A stretch of DNA of 64,000 bases from assembly GCA_032622095.1 (NCBI GenBank), contig CP136064.1:52024073-52088072 (forward strand), in the 5' to 3' direction. The notes under the pieces are model-generated. The model searched no databases, had not been told where the DNA came from, and was given only the letters and a program-made list of their open reading frames with translations. Positions within the stretch are counted from its first letter, which is position 1. Every line of letters begins with the position of its first letter. This document shows positions 19,280 to 30,900 of this stretch, piece after piece. The DNA is from Siphonodentalium dalli. Lineage: Eukaryota > Mollusca > Scaphopoda > Gadilida > Siphonodentaliidae. A program made the translations under genes and the position numbers.

Positions 19280-22200
19280 TCAGGCCTCTTGACCCGACTC
19301 TCTGAAGTTTGACATGCCCATTTTGTTTCCGGTTTCCGCATTTTCCGGAGGTGCTGAACGATTAAAGGGCTTGCCACTGGGACAATTTCGAGCGTAATGG
19401 CCCCTACCCCCACAAGAAAAACAGGTAAACCTCCCTCCATTTTCCTTACTAAACCGGTTAGGCCTCTGATCATTTCCGCGCCCCCTTCCACGACCTACTC
19501 CGGGTTGAAGGTTAGATATTTGACGCATCAAAACTCCGTAGCCATCCTCAGTATTGGAGGCTTGCGACTTAACTTCTACTCTCGATACTCCCGGAGAATA
19601 TTCCCTTTCAAATGCCCCAACACTTCGTACTTCCCTTTTTCTTCCCAGGGCTTGAGTGGCTTGAATGTATTTCACCTTTTTTACTGCATCTTCTATGTTT
19701 GGTAGTTGGAGCCCGTTAGTATAATCCCCAGAATTCCGATCGTAAAGCCCTTGACAAAATCTGGCCACAGCTTGTCCCATTATAATATTTTCCGGTGACC
19801 CTTTCCATACTTTAGAAGCCTTCATAAGAACCCGATCCGCCCACTCCTGTAGGAGTTCATCTCTATTTTGGGTCATACTCAAGAATTGGGCGCTTAGAGT
19901 TTCGGGCGGTTGTAGGGCCCCATAATGAACCACCAATTTGTCCATCACGGCTTGGAAACCCAAATCCGGATGATTTTCGGAAAGAAAAGCGTAGTAGTCA
20001 AGAACCTTTCCCTCCAAGCTTAAACATAAGGCCGTTAATTTCTCAACTGCAGTTAATTGATGTAAAACAGCGAAGCTTTCAAACTTAGCCCGAAAACCTT
20101 CAAAGCTATTGCGGCCATCAAATTTCAATCCATGAGGAAGATTAGGAAACTTATGTCTTCGATCCCTTTCCTGAACACGGTCCCGATCATTCCCATTAAA
20201 GTGAGGCGGAGGATCTCTCCAGTCATTGTTCCCATGTCGCCCATGTGCATAGCGTTCACCTTGATCATTTCGACGGACAAGGAATTCATCGCGGTCTCTT
20301 AAATCGTACTCGGGTCGAGGATTAGGCTTATCCCTACACCCTTGAGGGTGATATAACATTTCTGGGCTAACGTCCCGACTGTGTCGGCGCATTTCATTTC
20401 TGTTTGAAAATTCACGACGAATCGGTCTGGGGCTTTTATCCCCATGCTGGTGCGGAGAATAGCATCTGTCCGCGCGCTCCCTTCGGTATGGTTCTAAACT
20501 ACCAGCACTAGTCTGTTCAGCCGACAAATCCGGATAAAAACCATGCCTATGCGCGGAATGACGTTTGTCCCTACTCTGTTGGCGCATATCGGGTCTATAA
20601 TCACTGTGTCCACTTGGGGAACCCTGTCTATCATCGCGTTCTATGTGGCGCGGTTCTGGAACACCAGTAGAGTAATGCCCCCTGCGCGGAGAATCCCGGC
20701 GACATTCTATCTCGCCTCGATGGGATTCCGGACTCAAATATTCTCGTCTGCCTGACGAATATGGTCGGTTGTCAGGTTCTAAACGGCGTGATTCTGACTG
20801 TATAGAGTGTCGTCTGTGCGGTGAACCACGACTGACGACTGCTTTGTTTGGTCGCGATTCAGGACTCTCTCTACGTTTGAGTGGAGAATGCTGCGAGTCA
20901 ACATATTTGATACGTCGCGGCGATACAAGTCTGTCTGCGCGCTCCATGCTTGATTCCGAGTGGCGATGTCGCCTGCGTGGTGAACGAACCTTGTGTCGCG
21001 ATTTGTGATTATCTCTACTTCGCTGCGTAGAATAATGCGTGTCAACATACTCTGTATGCCGCGGAGAAGCAAGTTTGTCTATGCGCGACTGTAGACGACT
21101 CATGGTTCGACTATGTGAGGCGTCTTGTGAAACTACCTTGCGTTTGGCTACCACATTCTTAAACGGAGAATGGTCACTCCCCCCTTCTGAAAGTGAGAGT
21201 TTCCTGTTATCATGCCTGCCTGCAACTGTAATATCATGCAGCCTATTCTCCACCCCCAAAATATCCCTACTCCTGTGAGAAGGCTTAGACAGGCCCCGTA
21301 TAGGCCTAACCGATTTATCCACATCGCGGTTTCGTAGATGCTGGGTCGGAGAACATGCATGAGGACTGACCATTTTAAGAGTCAACTTCGGATGTTGAGG
21401 TGAGTTTGGTGAATTTGTACACTCTCGTTGAAACTCCGGTGTGGCCCCCTGAGATGTACGACGAGGGTCCACATATAATTGCATTTGTGATAATTGGTGA
21501 CTTAAATAATTGACATACTTATGTTGATGCTCTAACCGCTCAATTGTGTCATCCCTGTTAAAAGTCGAACCATGATTGTAGGACGCTAACCGACTATGAG
21601 AGGCCGTTGATACATTTGACCCTGACCGGCTAAGGTCGGAGTCCGAAAAGGAATCGCGGGGGCTATCCTTACCTGGAGTCGGTGCCTTCGCCAATAAATT
21701 AGAGGATTTGATATCAAAATTGATCAGCGAACCTGTCAGCGATGTTTTAGCAGTGGAGGTTAATTTATGTAAACCCGATCGGTCCGGTTTCGGACTGGAA
21801 GAAGCAGGAATGGAACCCTCAAAACTGATAGCAGGGGGCTGAGATGTGAAAATTTCTCCCTGTCGTTGAATGTCAGCATCGCGTTCAACTGACTGGTCCA
21901 TCCCAAGGTCCGAAACCGAAGATTTTGATTTGCCCTCATCATCGGTACCTAACCGCGCTCTCACCCCATGTAATTCCCTCTCCCTACCCTTATAAAAATG
22001 GGTATGCTCCTGTGGAGAACGGTCGGTTGCCGGAGGGGTAGGTGGTCCCTCAAAATCTCCCCGAACAGCCGGATTGCGATCAAACTCCTCAACCAACTCC
22101 TCGAGACGTTCAAGCGTTTCTTGGTCGCACAAGCGGGGGGCGCTGGACTCCATACCCGCAAAAATACGAAAATCGATAAGCGGCAACAATTTATCGATCG

Positions 22201-22351
22201 AAGTTGCTAAAGGCAACTTGTGCAAAATTTCCGGGAGTAAATTCCCATAGACATGCCTGTTATACAAAAGTATATCCGCACGTTTTCGCCCGATGCCCGG
22301 CAAAGAAAGAAGCTCTCGATACGAGCAAAAATTGATGGCTAACATGAACAT
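19280..22351 (-). CDS. Gag polyprotein with N-terminal helix-hairpin-helix and SR-rich region
   Basis: 1,023 residues, intact. Residues ~8-45 carry a helix-hairpin-helix signature (YRELLSLPGIGRKRADILL), a non-specific DNA-binding fold. Residues ~60-400 are acidic/Ser-rich. Residues ~400-720 are rich in RS, SPRR and RD dipeptides, resembling SR splicing-factor tails. Residues ~735-910 match a retrotransposon Gag capsid domain (LPHGLKFDGRNSFEGF, LQEWADRV). A CCHC zinc knuckle CFSCGGRGHYARNC lies near residue 985. The length is about double that of a typical Ty3/gypsy Gag because of the SR-like insert. It should form the particle and bind RNA; the HhH and SR parts are unusual additions with unknown role. 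Confidence 0.88.
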   Translation of the reverse strand: MFMLAINFCSYRELLSLPGIGRKRADILLYNRHVYGNLLPEILHKLPLATSIDKLLPLIDFRIFAGMESSAPRLCDQETLERLEELVEEFDRNPAVRGDFEGPPTPPATDRSPQEHTHFYKGRERELHGVRARLGTDDEGKSKSSVSDLGMDQSVERDADIQRQGEIFTSQPPAISFEGSIPASSSPKPDRSGLHKLTSTAKTSLTGSLINFDIKSSNLLAKAPTPGKDSPRDSFSDSDLSRSGSNVSTASHSRLASYNHGSTFNRDDTIERLEHQHKYVNYLSHQLSQMQLYVDPRRTSQGATPEFQRECTNSPNSPQHPKLTLKMVSPHACSPTQHLRNRDVDKSVRPIRGLSKPSHRSRDILGVENRLHDITVAGRHDNRKLSLSEGGSDHSPFKNVVAKRKVVSQDASHSRTMSRLQSRIDKLASPRHTEYVDTHYSTQRSRDNHKSRHKVRSPRRRHRHSESSMERADRLVSPRRIKYVDSQHSPLKRRESPESRPNKAVVSRGSPHRRHSIQSESRRLEPDNRPYSSGRREYLSPESHRGEIECRRDSPRRGHYSTGVPEPRHIERDDRQGSPSGHSDYRPDMRQQSRDKRHSAHRHGFYPDLSAEQTSAGSLEPYRRERADRCYSPHQHGDKSPRPIRREFSNRNEMRRHSRDVSPEMLYHPQGCRDKPNPRPEYDLRDRDEFLVRRNDQGERYAHGRHGNNDWRDPPPHFNGNDRDRVQERDRRHKFPNLPHGLKFDGRNSFEGFRAKFESFAVLHQLTAVEKLTALCLSLEGKVLDYYAFLSENHPDLGFQAVMDKLVVHYGALQPPETLSAQFLSMTQNRDELLQEWADRVLMKASKVWKGSPENIIMGQAVARFCQGLYDRNSGDYTNGLQLPNIEDAVKKVKYIQATQALGRKREVRSVGAFEREYSPGVSRVEVKSQASNTEDGYGVLMRQISNLQPGVGRGRGRGNDQRPNRFSKENGGRFTCFSCGGRGHYARNCPSGKPFNRSAPPENAETGNKMGMSNFRESGQEA

Positions 22352-23043
22352 GAGGAAATCTCAAAACACAATAGTGTCAATAAAGTCCAGATCAATACAC
22401 AATAGTGTCAAGAACAACCCCCAAAAAAATGGCAGCCCGTGAGACGTCGGTATATAGGACTTGTAACAAAATAAAGGGAAGAAAACTTCAGCAAGTTACA
22501 ATTCTGACAGCTACAATGTCACCGAGACTGAGATTATTCCTTCATGCACTGGCTCAAGGGAGACAGAAAAAGCAATAACATGATATACCCCTAGCCGGAG
22601 ACAAATGTGTCTAGTGCTCATACCTGAATAGAGGCATATATATCGCAAAGAATCTTTAAAATGCCCTTGAATCTCCAAATTAGACAAAAAATATCCACAT
22701 GGGCAACAGGAGGTCACGTGACCAAAACATCCGTTTCTGGGAAAAGAAACTGGAAAATATAAACAAAAGCACGTGGAGCTATACCCCGTGTCGCCCACCG
22801 CCAAACCACGTGTCCCAGACACTTCGACAAAACACGGAAAGAAGCAGTCTTAATATACGCCAATTCCGACAAAATACGGAATGAAAAAGTATCTATAGGC
22901 GCCCATTCCAACCAAGGTGGCAAGTGAGAATAACAAAAAATACCCGAGAAAGTTAGAGCCGAGTGGAATCCCCAACTTTCCCGTTGCCGATAGAATTGAA
23001 TTACAACGTCAAAACACCACGACAACGAACGAACAAAGCCAAT
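22352..23043 (-). other. Retroelement 5' leader
   Basis: About 690 nt between the PBS and the Gag ATG on the minus strand. Several short open frames on both strands have no domain. This region should contain packaging signals and any splice donor for the accessory ORF, but I cannot point to one with confidence. Confidence 0.6.
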
Positions 23044-23056
23044 ATTCTCGTCGCCA
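23044..23056 (-). promoter_or_regulatory. Primer-binding site, tRNA-Ser
   Basis: The minus strand reads TGGCGACGAGAAT one base after the 5' LTR end. TGGCGACGAG matches the complement of the 3' end of tRNA-Ser(GCU), including CCA, and 12 of the first 13 positions fit. The copy at 15,927 matches over 53 nt, which supports the identity of the primer. Confidence 0.85.
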
Positions 23057-23057
23057 A

Positions 23058-23336
23058 TGTGTTATCTTTTGGGTTATGGCAAAGATAAGCTTATTTATAT
23101 AAGGTTCTCACCTGTTTTACTCTCCTAGTCCTTCCAGCTATATACTTCCCTCGCGTGCTTTTCCGATGGCGGTCCCGATTCAAGAGAGCGCACACTTCAT
23201 TTTTAGCTCCGCCCTTCTCTCCCGTCTTTCTCCCTTATTACCCAATCACAGGCCAGTTAGAGTTCAAGGTGTCAAAGGTTACAGTTCATGGTTTCTTATG
23301 GGTCAGAGGTCATAGTTCATACTGACATATTCTACA
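23058..23336 (-). repeat. 5' LTR (right copy)
   Basis: 279 bp, identical by eye to the left LTR. The TATA-like TATATAAATA is at 23,093-23,102 on the minus strand. The outer flank is TCAC (23,337-23,340), matching the left flank. Confidence 0.93.
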
Positions 23337-23340
23337 TCAC

Positions 23341-24400
23341 TGTCACTGTGCGTTTTGTTTTTATTTTGTTTTGTCTGCAATATTTCGCCAGTCAGTGTCG
23401 ACTTTGGCTTTAAGAAATCTATTCTTAGAATGGATTTCATAAATATGTACACATTGCTTACCTCAGTTGTGTTCATAATCGTAGGTGTTGAGTTATTTAA
23501 CATGTTTTCAGTGTGAATGTTGAGCGGCGAAACATGTCTGCACGCAGACATGTTTTTTTTTATGTGTGCGTACTGATACAAACTTATCAAGCTACAAACT
23601 CATATTTCTTTCGCTCGTTGTGAATAGAAATACATGATATACAAGCCATTATCAATAACATGATTGGATTGGTTCACACCATCAATGAATCAAATGGCTT
23701 AAAATAGTTAATATCTTTGGAACTATATTATGTCTCGACCCATGCCTCATCACCCAATATTTGATTTGGGGCACACTAAAGTTGTATGAATCTATGATGA
23801 ATTCGATTTATTTAAAAGGACTCTGCGATCTATCAATCTATCGGAACTTATAGTTTTCGTTTGTCGGCTTTGCACTTTGAGAATATTCCATCCAACTTTT
23901 AGGCGGAAACACCGATAGAAAATTGAAGAAAATATCTAAACACCCAGTGGGGCCTGTAAAATCCTCTTTCGGGGCAAATATTTTTAATATTTTTATAAAA
24001 TATGTAAACAAAATTTGTTCATGCAATTTGATAATTTCACTTTTTGTTAAACTTCAGTGCTCAGATTCACAATTTGTAATATCTTTGGCTTGTATTAAAG
24101 ACATTATTTGCCCATATATAATGAAGTACATGTATAACTAACATGTGCCGACAAGAATTATTTATCAAAGTTTTCGCTCTTGGTCATTTTGATAAATTAC
24201 ACTAACTTCGCTGCCGATCGAGGCTGATCGAGGTGGGAATTAATCAAAACAAAATGGCGGCCGTTGCCAACAATAGAATTTTGGACTCCGCTGACCCTGG
24301 CTGACCCTTCAGTTATGAATAAATTATCCATTTTAGGTAATTTTATCTATGTTTAGATTGGCCGAAAAAGTCGATTAGTATATCTCTTATTCGCATACGT
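23341..24400. other. No gene recognised
   Basis: AT-rich non-coding DNA. AAAATGGCGGCCG at about 24,250 is an isolated YY1-like word. No supported open frame. Confidence 0.5.
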
Positions 24401-24456
24401 ATACCCTGGTCGCTTCGCTTCCGCGGCTTCGCCGCGGGAGAGCGGGCGCTATAAAT

Positions 24457-24617
24457 ATAAGGATTAACTGTCATGTGGACTGTTTTTGTGGAGATGTAAT
24501 CGTGAGGTAAGTGGTCATAACTTGTATGTAAAACCCTTCGGGTTTACACAAGTTTTGACCACTTACCTCACGGTTGTATCTCCATAAAAACAGACCACAT
24601 GACAGTTAATCCTTATT
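24457..24617. mobile_element. Near-perfect palindromic foldback, ~160 bp
   Basis: The left arm TAAGGATTAACTGTCATGTG ... GGTAAGTGGTCA pairs with TGACCACTTACCTC ... CCACATGACAGTTAATCCTT on the right. The loop is only about 20 bp around AACCCTTCGGGTTT. Arms are about 70 bp with few mismatches. It is immediately preceded by a GC-rich CGCGGCTTCGCCGCGGG hairpin at 24,420-24,437. Probably a small MITE. Confidence 0.75.
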
Positions 24618-24845
24618 TAAATTTATCATTGGGCCAAGAATAGTATAAATATGTATCATCACAACCATATAAGTAACAGTTATCATTCGCTCGCTAAACA
24701 TTTACATCGGGATTATCTCCATACGTACCCTCACTAACGATTAAGAACCAAAACTGCATCGGATACAAGGCTTTTGTGGAGATAATTTTGTCCGTTCTTA
24801 ATCCGCGCGAATGTAAAGCTGATTGAAACATAACACTGCGCGAAT

Positions 24846-25333
24846 TTAAATACGAGTATTACGGTCGCTAACATTAGATGGTGCTGGTGCTGTAGGGAGA
24901 TGCGATTTAATATCCATGCATATGGCCATCGATATAATCAACTGCTTCTGATGGTTAGGCAATATGTTGATGTATCCTCCGAAATCATCTAAGTTGTCCT
25001 TGACGGCCAGTGTGACTGTGGGTAATACACCGACTGTTGCTTGGACTGCAGATAGACTGCTACTGGGATTGCTGATAGAGTACATACATGGATTTAGCCT
25101 CCTTCGACTGCTACTGATACTGCATGCACCGTGTCTATTCGACATAACCATATTGCCATAATCAATTGCTGATGACGGTTCAGGTAATATGTCGAAGTAT
25201 CCTCCGATATCATCGAAGCTGTCATTGATTGCACATCCAGGTCGTCCACAGTGAAATCGTATACTGTTGCATGATGGGTTTGCATCACATTGTGTATCCG
25301 TCTCTGAATCAATCGACGTCGCCAATGGAAATA
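24846..25333 (-). CDS. Possible terminal exon, unknown protein
   Basis: A 160-residue open frame on minus preceded by a good acceptor (CTGATTTCAG ending at 25,334). The peptide contains an internal duplication: FDDIGGYFDILPEPSSAIDY and LDDFGGYINILPNHQKQLI, mirrored at DNA level about 222 bp apart (24,921-25,010 and 25,143-25,232). I do not recognise a family and could not find an upstream exon. It could equally be a duplicated non-coding repeat that happens to be open. Confidence 0.3.
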
Positions 25334-26208
25334 CCTGAAATCAGACAACCGGTTCAAAACGGATTTTTGCTACCCTTGTCCAATGCTCGAAAACTGGTAT
25401 ACAGTATGTATTTTCAGTTATTTATTACATGAACAAAATACAACTTATCAATTTAATAATCAATTTATGTATGTGCAAACGTACCAGTCTCCGGCAGTCT
25501 GACACTTAGTATGCAATAATGTTATAACTCTGTATTACTATTAAAATCGTTTTCTAGTTCACCCGGGCTCCGTGAAAAAGATTCTCTATTAGGCCGATGA
25601 TCACTCAATAGAGTCATTCGGGAATATTATGTATACGTGTGTGCTAATATGTAACTATAATCTCATAAATGTTGATATGCATAACGGCATAGTGCATCGC
25701 CTTTATGTGTCTAATATATATGTTGCGTGTGGGGGTGACTATAGCCTTCCCTGTTATATTGTTCAGCTCTTGGGCATTGTTGAATGAATTTATAAATAGA
25801 AAAGTCTTCATTCCGCATGTGCGAATCGTAATTGTTGTCGGGGAGACAAAGAGCCAACTGGTCACATCGGGTCACTGTGCACGCCGTGAAAACGTTTAGC
25901 ATGGTAATAATGTCATCATTTATGTCTTTATACTCTTATTATTCGTTGATATAGATGCGTCAGTGTCATAAATAAGTTAAATTGCCCAATTAGGAAGTAA
26001 ATGTTACTTGAAATATGGAAATACGCTTATTCTGAAAGAATATTAGCCAGGTTCAGCCGCACGTAAGTCTAACTTGTAACGTGTGTTACCATCGCCAACG
26101 GATGTCACCTGGCTCACGTGACCATGTTGCCTACCCGTGTACATCAAACCGTTAGACGCGCTGTATGTCGAACGTGCAGCATATGAAACTTGTAGCGAAG
26201 AGGATTAA

Positions 26209-26702
26209 AGACACGGTTGGCCTTGGCGGTGGGTATCCTGTGAAAATATCTCCACCCGTCAAAAACCGCCACAAACAGAAAGAACATCAAAATGTAGATA
26301 GACTTTGTCCGTATACAAATAAGAAATATCGCATAAACTGTATGTTATGGTCATATGTTTGACCATTCTTACGTAAACAAAAGCATAAAAAGTTACTTTT
26401 CTGGTGTTTGTTTATATTATGATGGTAAACATAAAGAGCGTTCTTTGTTGGTGAATACCTGATATGGAACTAATAAAGAGCGTTTATGCCATTTTTGTGT
26501 GATTAGCCAGTAGCATTGTGCTGTCTTCTGTAACACAAACAGGCTCTTGCTTGGGTAAAATATAGTAGGTCTTTATGATAACATGCTGTGTACGCGATGG
26601 TCATGGTATATATGAACGGAACTGTATGCGTTTTAATGTTTTTCTGTTTACGGTGTTTGGAAAAAATATGAATATTTTCGACAATTAAGGCCGCACGTGC
26701 CT
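26209..26702 (+). mobile_element. MITE with TTAA duplication, copy A
   Basis: Flanked by TTAA at 26,205-26,208 and 26,703-26,706. It starts AGACACGGTTGGCC and ends GGCCGCACGTGCCT, short imperfect inverted termini. It shares internal sequence in the same orientation with 33,496-33,980 (GGCGGTGGGTAT, GTCAAAAACCGCCA, GTAAACAAAAGCA, paired ATAAAGAGCGTT). Non-coding. Confidence 0.8.
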
Positions 26703-26706
26703 TTAA

Positions 26707-27929
26707 TCAAATCTTCTGATAACCGAATGAACGATCAACGCTTTGCGGGCCGATATATTTGCCTGCGGCAACAAATATTAATTTGATTGAAGCTAATTAT
26801 ACTATATATCGATTGCTGCATTCATTCGCTCCGCTTGTTCTCGTTGCCATTTCAGGACGTTGCCCGATATCTATAACCGTGTATATTTGGCGCCTCAAAA
26901 TCGGTTACTTTTCCCGCCATGTGCATCTCTGTATCAATAGCATCATAACACACGTCTCAAGTGAATGTGCATGGGTGAACCTGACTACTGATGTTCTCGC
27001 GGTTGTGTTCTCGTAATTCTCATTTATCAAAACTGCTCAAGCCGAATGCCTTCTCCCATTTCTGTATTATGTGTTAGATATATATATATAGTATTACTGG
27101 TCAATCGAGGAGATGACAAAATGCCGGTTGGTTAGTGATTTCTGTTTTTATTTGCGCTATAATGTCAAGTGATCATTCTATCCTAGGATAAGCTGGGTTT
27201 GCAAAGTTCAATGACTTCACACATTAATTTAGCCATGTCCTTTTTAAGTTTACCATTCGGAAGGTACCAGTTTCTTAATGGAGTTAGATGGGTTTAATTA
27301 GAATATAATTAGCCACCAAAACACATATAGCAAGTCATATTTAGTGCCAGAGGATTACAATGCTCATGAAACAACAAAACTCTATCGGAAAGCCACCCCT
27401 ATTGTGATCACAATAATCCAAGTCCGATAAAAATCGCGTAATAAATAAGCCGAGAAATAAATAAATAATACCGCCACCGGTTGTCGGCTATCTCCGTCGC
27501 AAAACCTCGCATGACGTCAAATGAGTAAACTAATTAAAAACACGAAATCGGAGTCGGAGTTAATTGTATCTACCTATATGACGTCATATGAGTGGCGATG
27601 GAAAATGCGGAATCGACATCAGCATGTGAGTGTAAAGGAATTACCGCGGGGCATTCAATAGCATTGTGTACACGTGGTGAATTGTCATTGCCCGGTGAGT
27701 TATCTTCACTTGTGATTTGTCATAAGTGCTGTCTGGAAAGTTATTGTTTTGACAAACAATTATAGAAGGCCGATTGAGCGCGGTAGATAACACTTTCGTG
27801 TCAAAAATAAAGCTTATGAAAACACGAGCCGACATGTGAACTCTATTCGGGTGCGTGTTCACGATGTTGTTTTAATTTTCCATATATATGCTCCGAGTGT
27901 CCCGTATTTACAATCATTCATTCGTGACA
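26707..27929. other. Upstream region of the THAP transposase gene
   Basis: No exon was recognised. CRE-like TGACGTCA words occur at about 27,510 and 27,580 (ATGACGTCAAATGAG, ATGACGTCATATGAG), about 350-420 bp before the first coding ATG; they may be promoter elements. No clear terminal inverted repeat of the gene-carrying element could be found here. Confidence 0.4.
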
Positions 27930-30900
27930 ATGCCAAATAAATGCAGTGTTTTCGGCTGTGGCCGGTATAGTGACTCTCAATTAGGTATAATTCTGCATTC
28001 ATTTCCAAACGATGTTCGTTTACGTGACGTTTGGCGGGATTTCTGTGGGAAACCAGTTGCGCAAAATCAGAAACTCTTGAAGTGGTTGCCAACGAAATGG
28101 TCCAGAATTTGTTCCATCCACTTCGAAAAAAGGTGTTTTGAGCACAACGCAAATACACTTGGTCCCAACAGTGGCTACCGACGACAACTCAGAAGAGACG
28201 CAACACCAACATTAAACAAACGGACAACCGACGAGAATGCCATCCCAAGAAAAACGTCAACTCCCGTAAAGAATATAAATTTGCCGGAGCGTCCAGTCGT
28301 GAGTATATCCAATCAAACCTATCGTTAAAAAGCGAATACATATACCAAATAAAGAGCGTTTAATTTGACGAGTCAGTCATGGTTGCGAATACATACAATT
28401 GCAGTTAGAGTGGGGAGTAATTGATGAATAATTTAAGTATTCACGATGACAACTATTCTAAGTCCCCATTTTACTTCACCATAACTCAATAAAGAGCGTT
28501 ACATGTTAAGAGTATTCATAATATGGTGCGAATAAAAAGAGTTTAATAAACCGGAAATTGCTATGACTTTGTCGGATATATATAGCATGTATATCGCAAG
28601 TTCGTGTACATGTATTGGTGTAATCATTAAATAATCACGATGACAACTGTTCTAAGTCGAGTCCCCTTTTTCCTTTAAAATGACTCAACAAAGAGCGTTC
28701 ACTGTTAAGCCTATTCCCGATATGGTGCTAATAAAGAGCGTTTATATATGTGATTACATATTAATACCAGATTATTATTCCTCCTTCAAAAAGTGTTCTA
28801 TATAATTGGATGTTCAAACGAACAACGTCGAACGTTTATATATTTTATAATCCTATTGTTTTTGCATTATTGACACAAAGAGGTCGATAATATATGCCCA
28901 ATGCCATATATACATAGATAAATTGGCAAGCAGCATAAGGTGACAAATTGGTATAAATTCAAATATGTATAAGAAGTCGAAAATCGTAGAAGCTTGAAGA
29001 CGTTTTTTTTTCCAGTTTATCGACAACCTTGAAATCAGCAGGATCGAACGACACAGCGACATGACGAATGTTGACCATTCATACTTAACCTCATCCAGTT
29101 TTGAGTTAATGCCTTTGCACACCATTCAAGAAAATTCGACCGACTCCATGACAATGACGTCTCCAGTCAAGCGTCACACCGTGAAATGTCAGACCGAAAT
29201 TCGCGACAACCGAACCAAATGCGCATCTACACAGACTGAACATGTGGCGACCGTCGACATCGCTGTTCAAGTAGTATCCACAGAATTACAAACATCGACA
29301 TCGACCGAAATGTCTACGACAAATAACAGCATATCATCGACATCAACGTTCGAAGAAGACATCAACGCAACAACGGAAGACAGTGATCCCGACTACAGCC
29401 CGATGGAAGAGAGTAACGACGACATTGACGACGACATTGACGACGACGCTTACGACGACATTGACATCGACGACCAAGACTCCGTACTCAACGATTTCCT
29501 ACACCCGACCAACGATTTGCCAGGCCAGAGAAAGTTCTTCGTGTTTGAAGATTGTCTCCGAATGCTCCTTTCCATATGCCTATGGTGCCAGTCAACAGCA
29601 AATGTGTGTTTGCTACGAACGCGTGGATCGATGGCGACTTTCAAAGTGACATGCGATTGTGGATTTTTCAGACTATGGTCAACTCAGCCAGTATGCAATA
29701 AGACACCAGCCGGCAACCTGTTACTAGCTGCTGCAGTCACCATATCCGGGAGCAGCTACTCTAAGATCAGTCAGTTTTTCAGACACCTCAGGATGCCGTT
29801 TCTAAAACAATGTGCCTTCCATAATATACAACGAGCATTTACCGTTCCTTGCATTCTGAGAGCTTGGGAGCGTGAACAGCAAGTGACCCTCAACGCCATA
29901 ACAGCACCTGTGATTGCCGGAGGAGATGGACGATGCGATTCCCCTGGGCACACGGCTAAATACGGATCATATACCATCATGGATCTTGTGAGCAACAAAG
30001 TACTAGACTTCCAGCTAGTTCAGGTTAGACCATATATATGTATTTATCTTGTAAACGTCCATTATTATATATATTTAGCCTAAATACAAGGAAGCTTTGG
30101 AGCTTTGTATTAAAACAATACAAAATAATCTCAGTCTGATGGAGCATTAAATACACCATGCCCTTGCATTCTCTTATATATGTGATTTTATCATAGGGAG
30201 CCTCGCATATATAAGAGAATACATTGGCCCAACAATATTTACATTGACCTTGTGAACCACTATTATCTTTTATATGCCGTATATAAGAGAATGCACGGTA
30301 AAGATCTTTAATGCTGCACCAGCGATGCTCCTGTCGTGAAAGTGTTATGGGAGGAAGAGGGGGGCATCCAATTAACGTTCTTAATTTGTAGCAAGCCTAA
30401 TACCTTATGTTTTGTAGTGATTTTCATGTCGTGTGATGTTTCCCGAGAAATATTTTGTAGTGAAACAGAAGTAATTTCAATTGCTTTATTTATAGACACA
30501 CATACAGTAATATATGGCAAATCAATACATGTGTTCAACAGACAAGAGGCAGAATATTTTAAATACCAGAATATTTTGTCAGTCATATACATATGTAATA
30601 ATGTAAATTAACATTTTATGTAAATGCAATGCTACTTTGTTTTCAGAGTGGAGAAGTTGCAAACAGCAATGCCATGGAGCTTGAAGGGATGAAACGGAGT
30701 ATGGCATACCTTTCAACACATTCAGTCACACTGAAAGCCCTGATAACAGATCGACATACACAAGTGAAAGCCCATCTGAAGAAACTGAAGAATATTGAAC
30801 ACTATTTTGATGTATGGCATATGGCCAAAGGTAAGACCACCAGCATTTCATATTCAGTGTGTAAATATCTTCTAATATAATGTTTGAGTTGCTTTATACA

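Larger units (their letters stand above)
11702..23336 (-). mobile_element. Ty3/gypsy-type LTR retrotransposon with accessory KptA-ZnF-TatD ORF; rearranged copy
   Basis: An 11,635-bp element on the minus strand. Identical-looking 279-bp LTRs (TG...CA) bound it, and TCAC flanks both sides (11,698-11,701 and 23,337-23,340). In element order it has: 5' LTR, PBS for tRNA-Ser, ~700-nt leader, Gag, protease and the start of RT, an inverted block, the second half of integrase with a PHD finger, the KptA-ZnF-TatD ORF, a 31-bp minisatellite, a polypurine tract and the 3' LTR. The RT catalytic core and most of RNase H are absent, so this copy cannot be autonomous. The order PR-RT-RNaseH-integrase indicates the Ty3/gypsy class. 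LTR identity means the insertion is recent. Confidence 0.93.

Noticed and set aside
20543-21278. Arg-rich plus-strand open frames
   Set aside because: Antisense of the SR-rich part of Gag, where codon composition leaves the other strand open.
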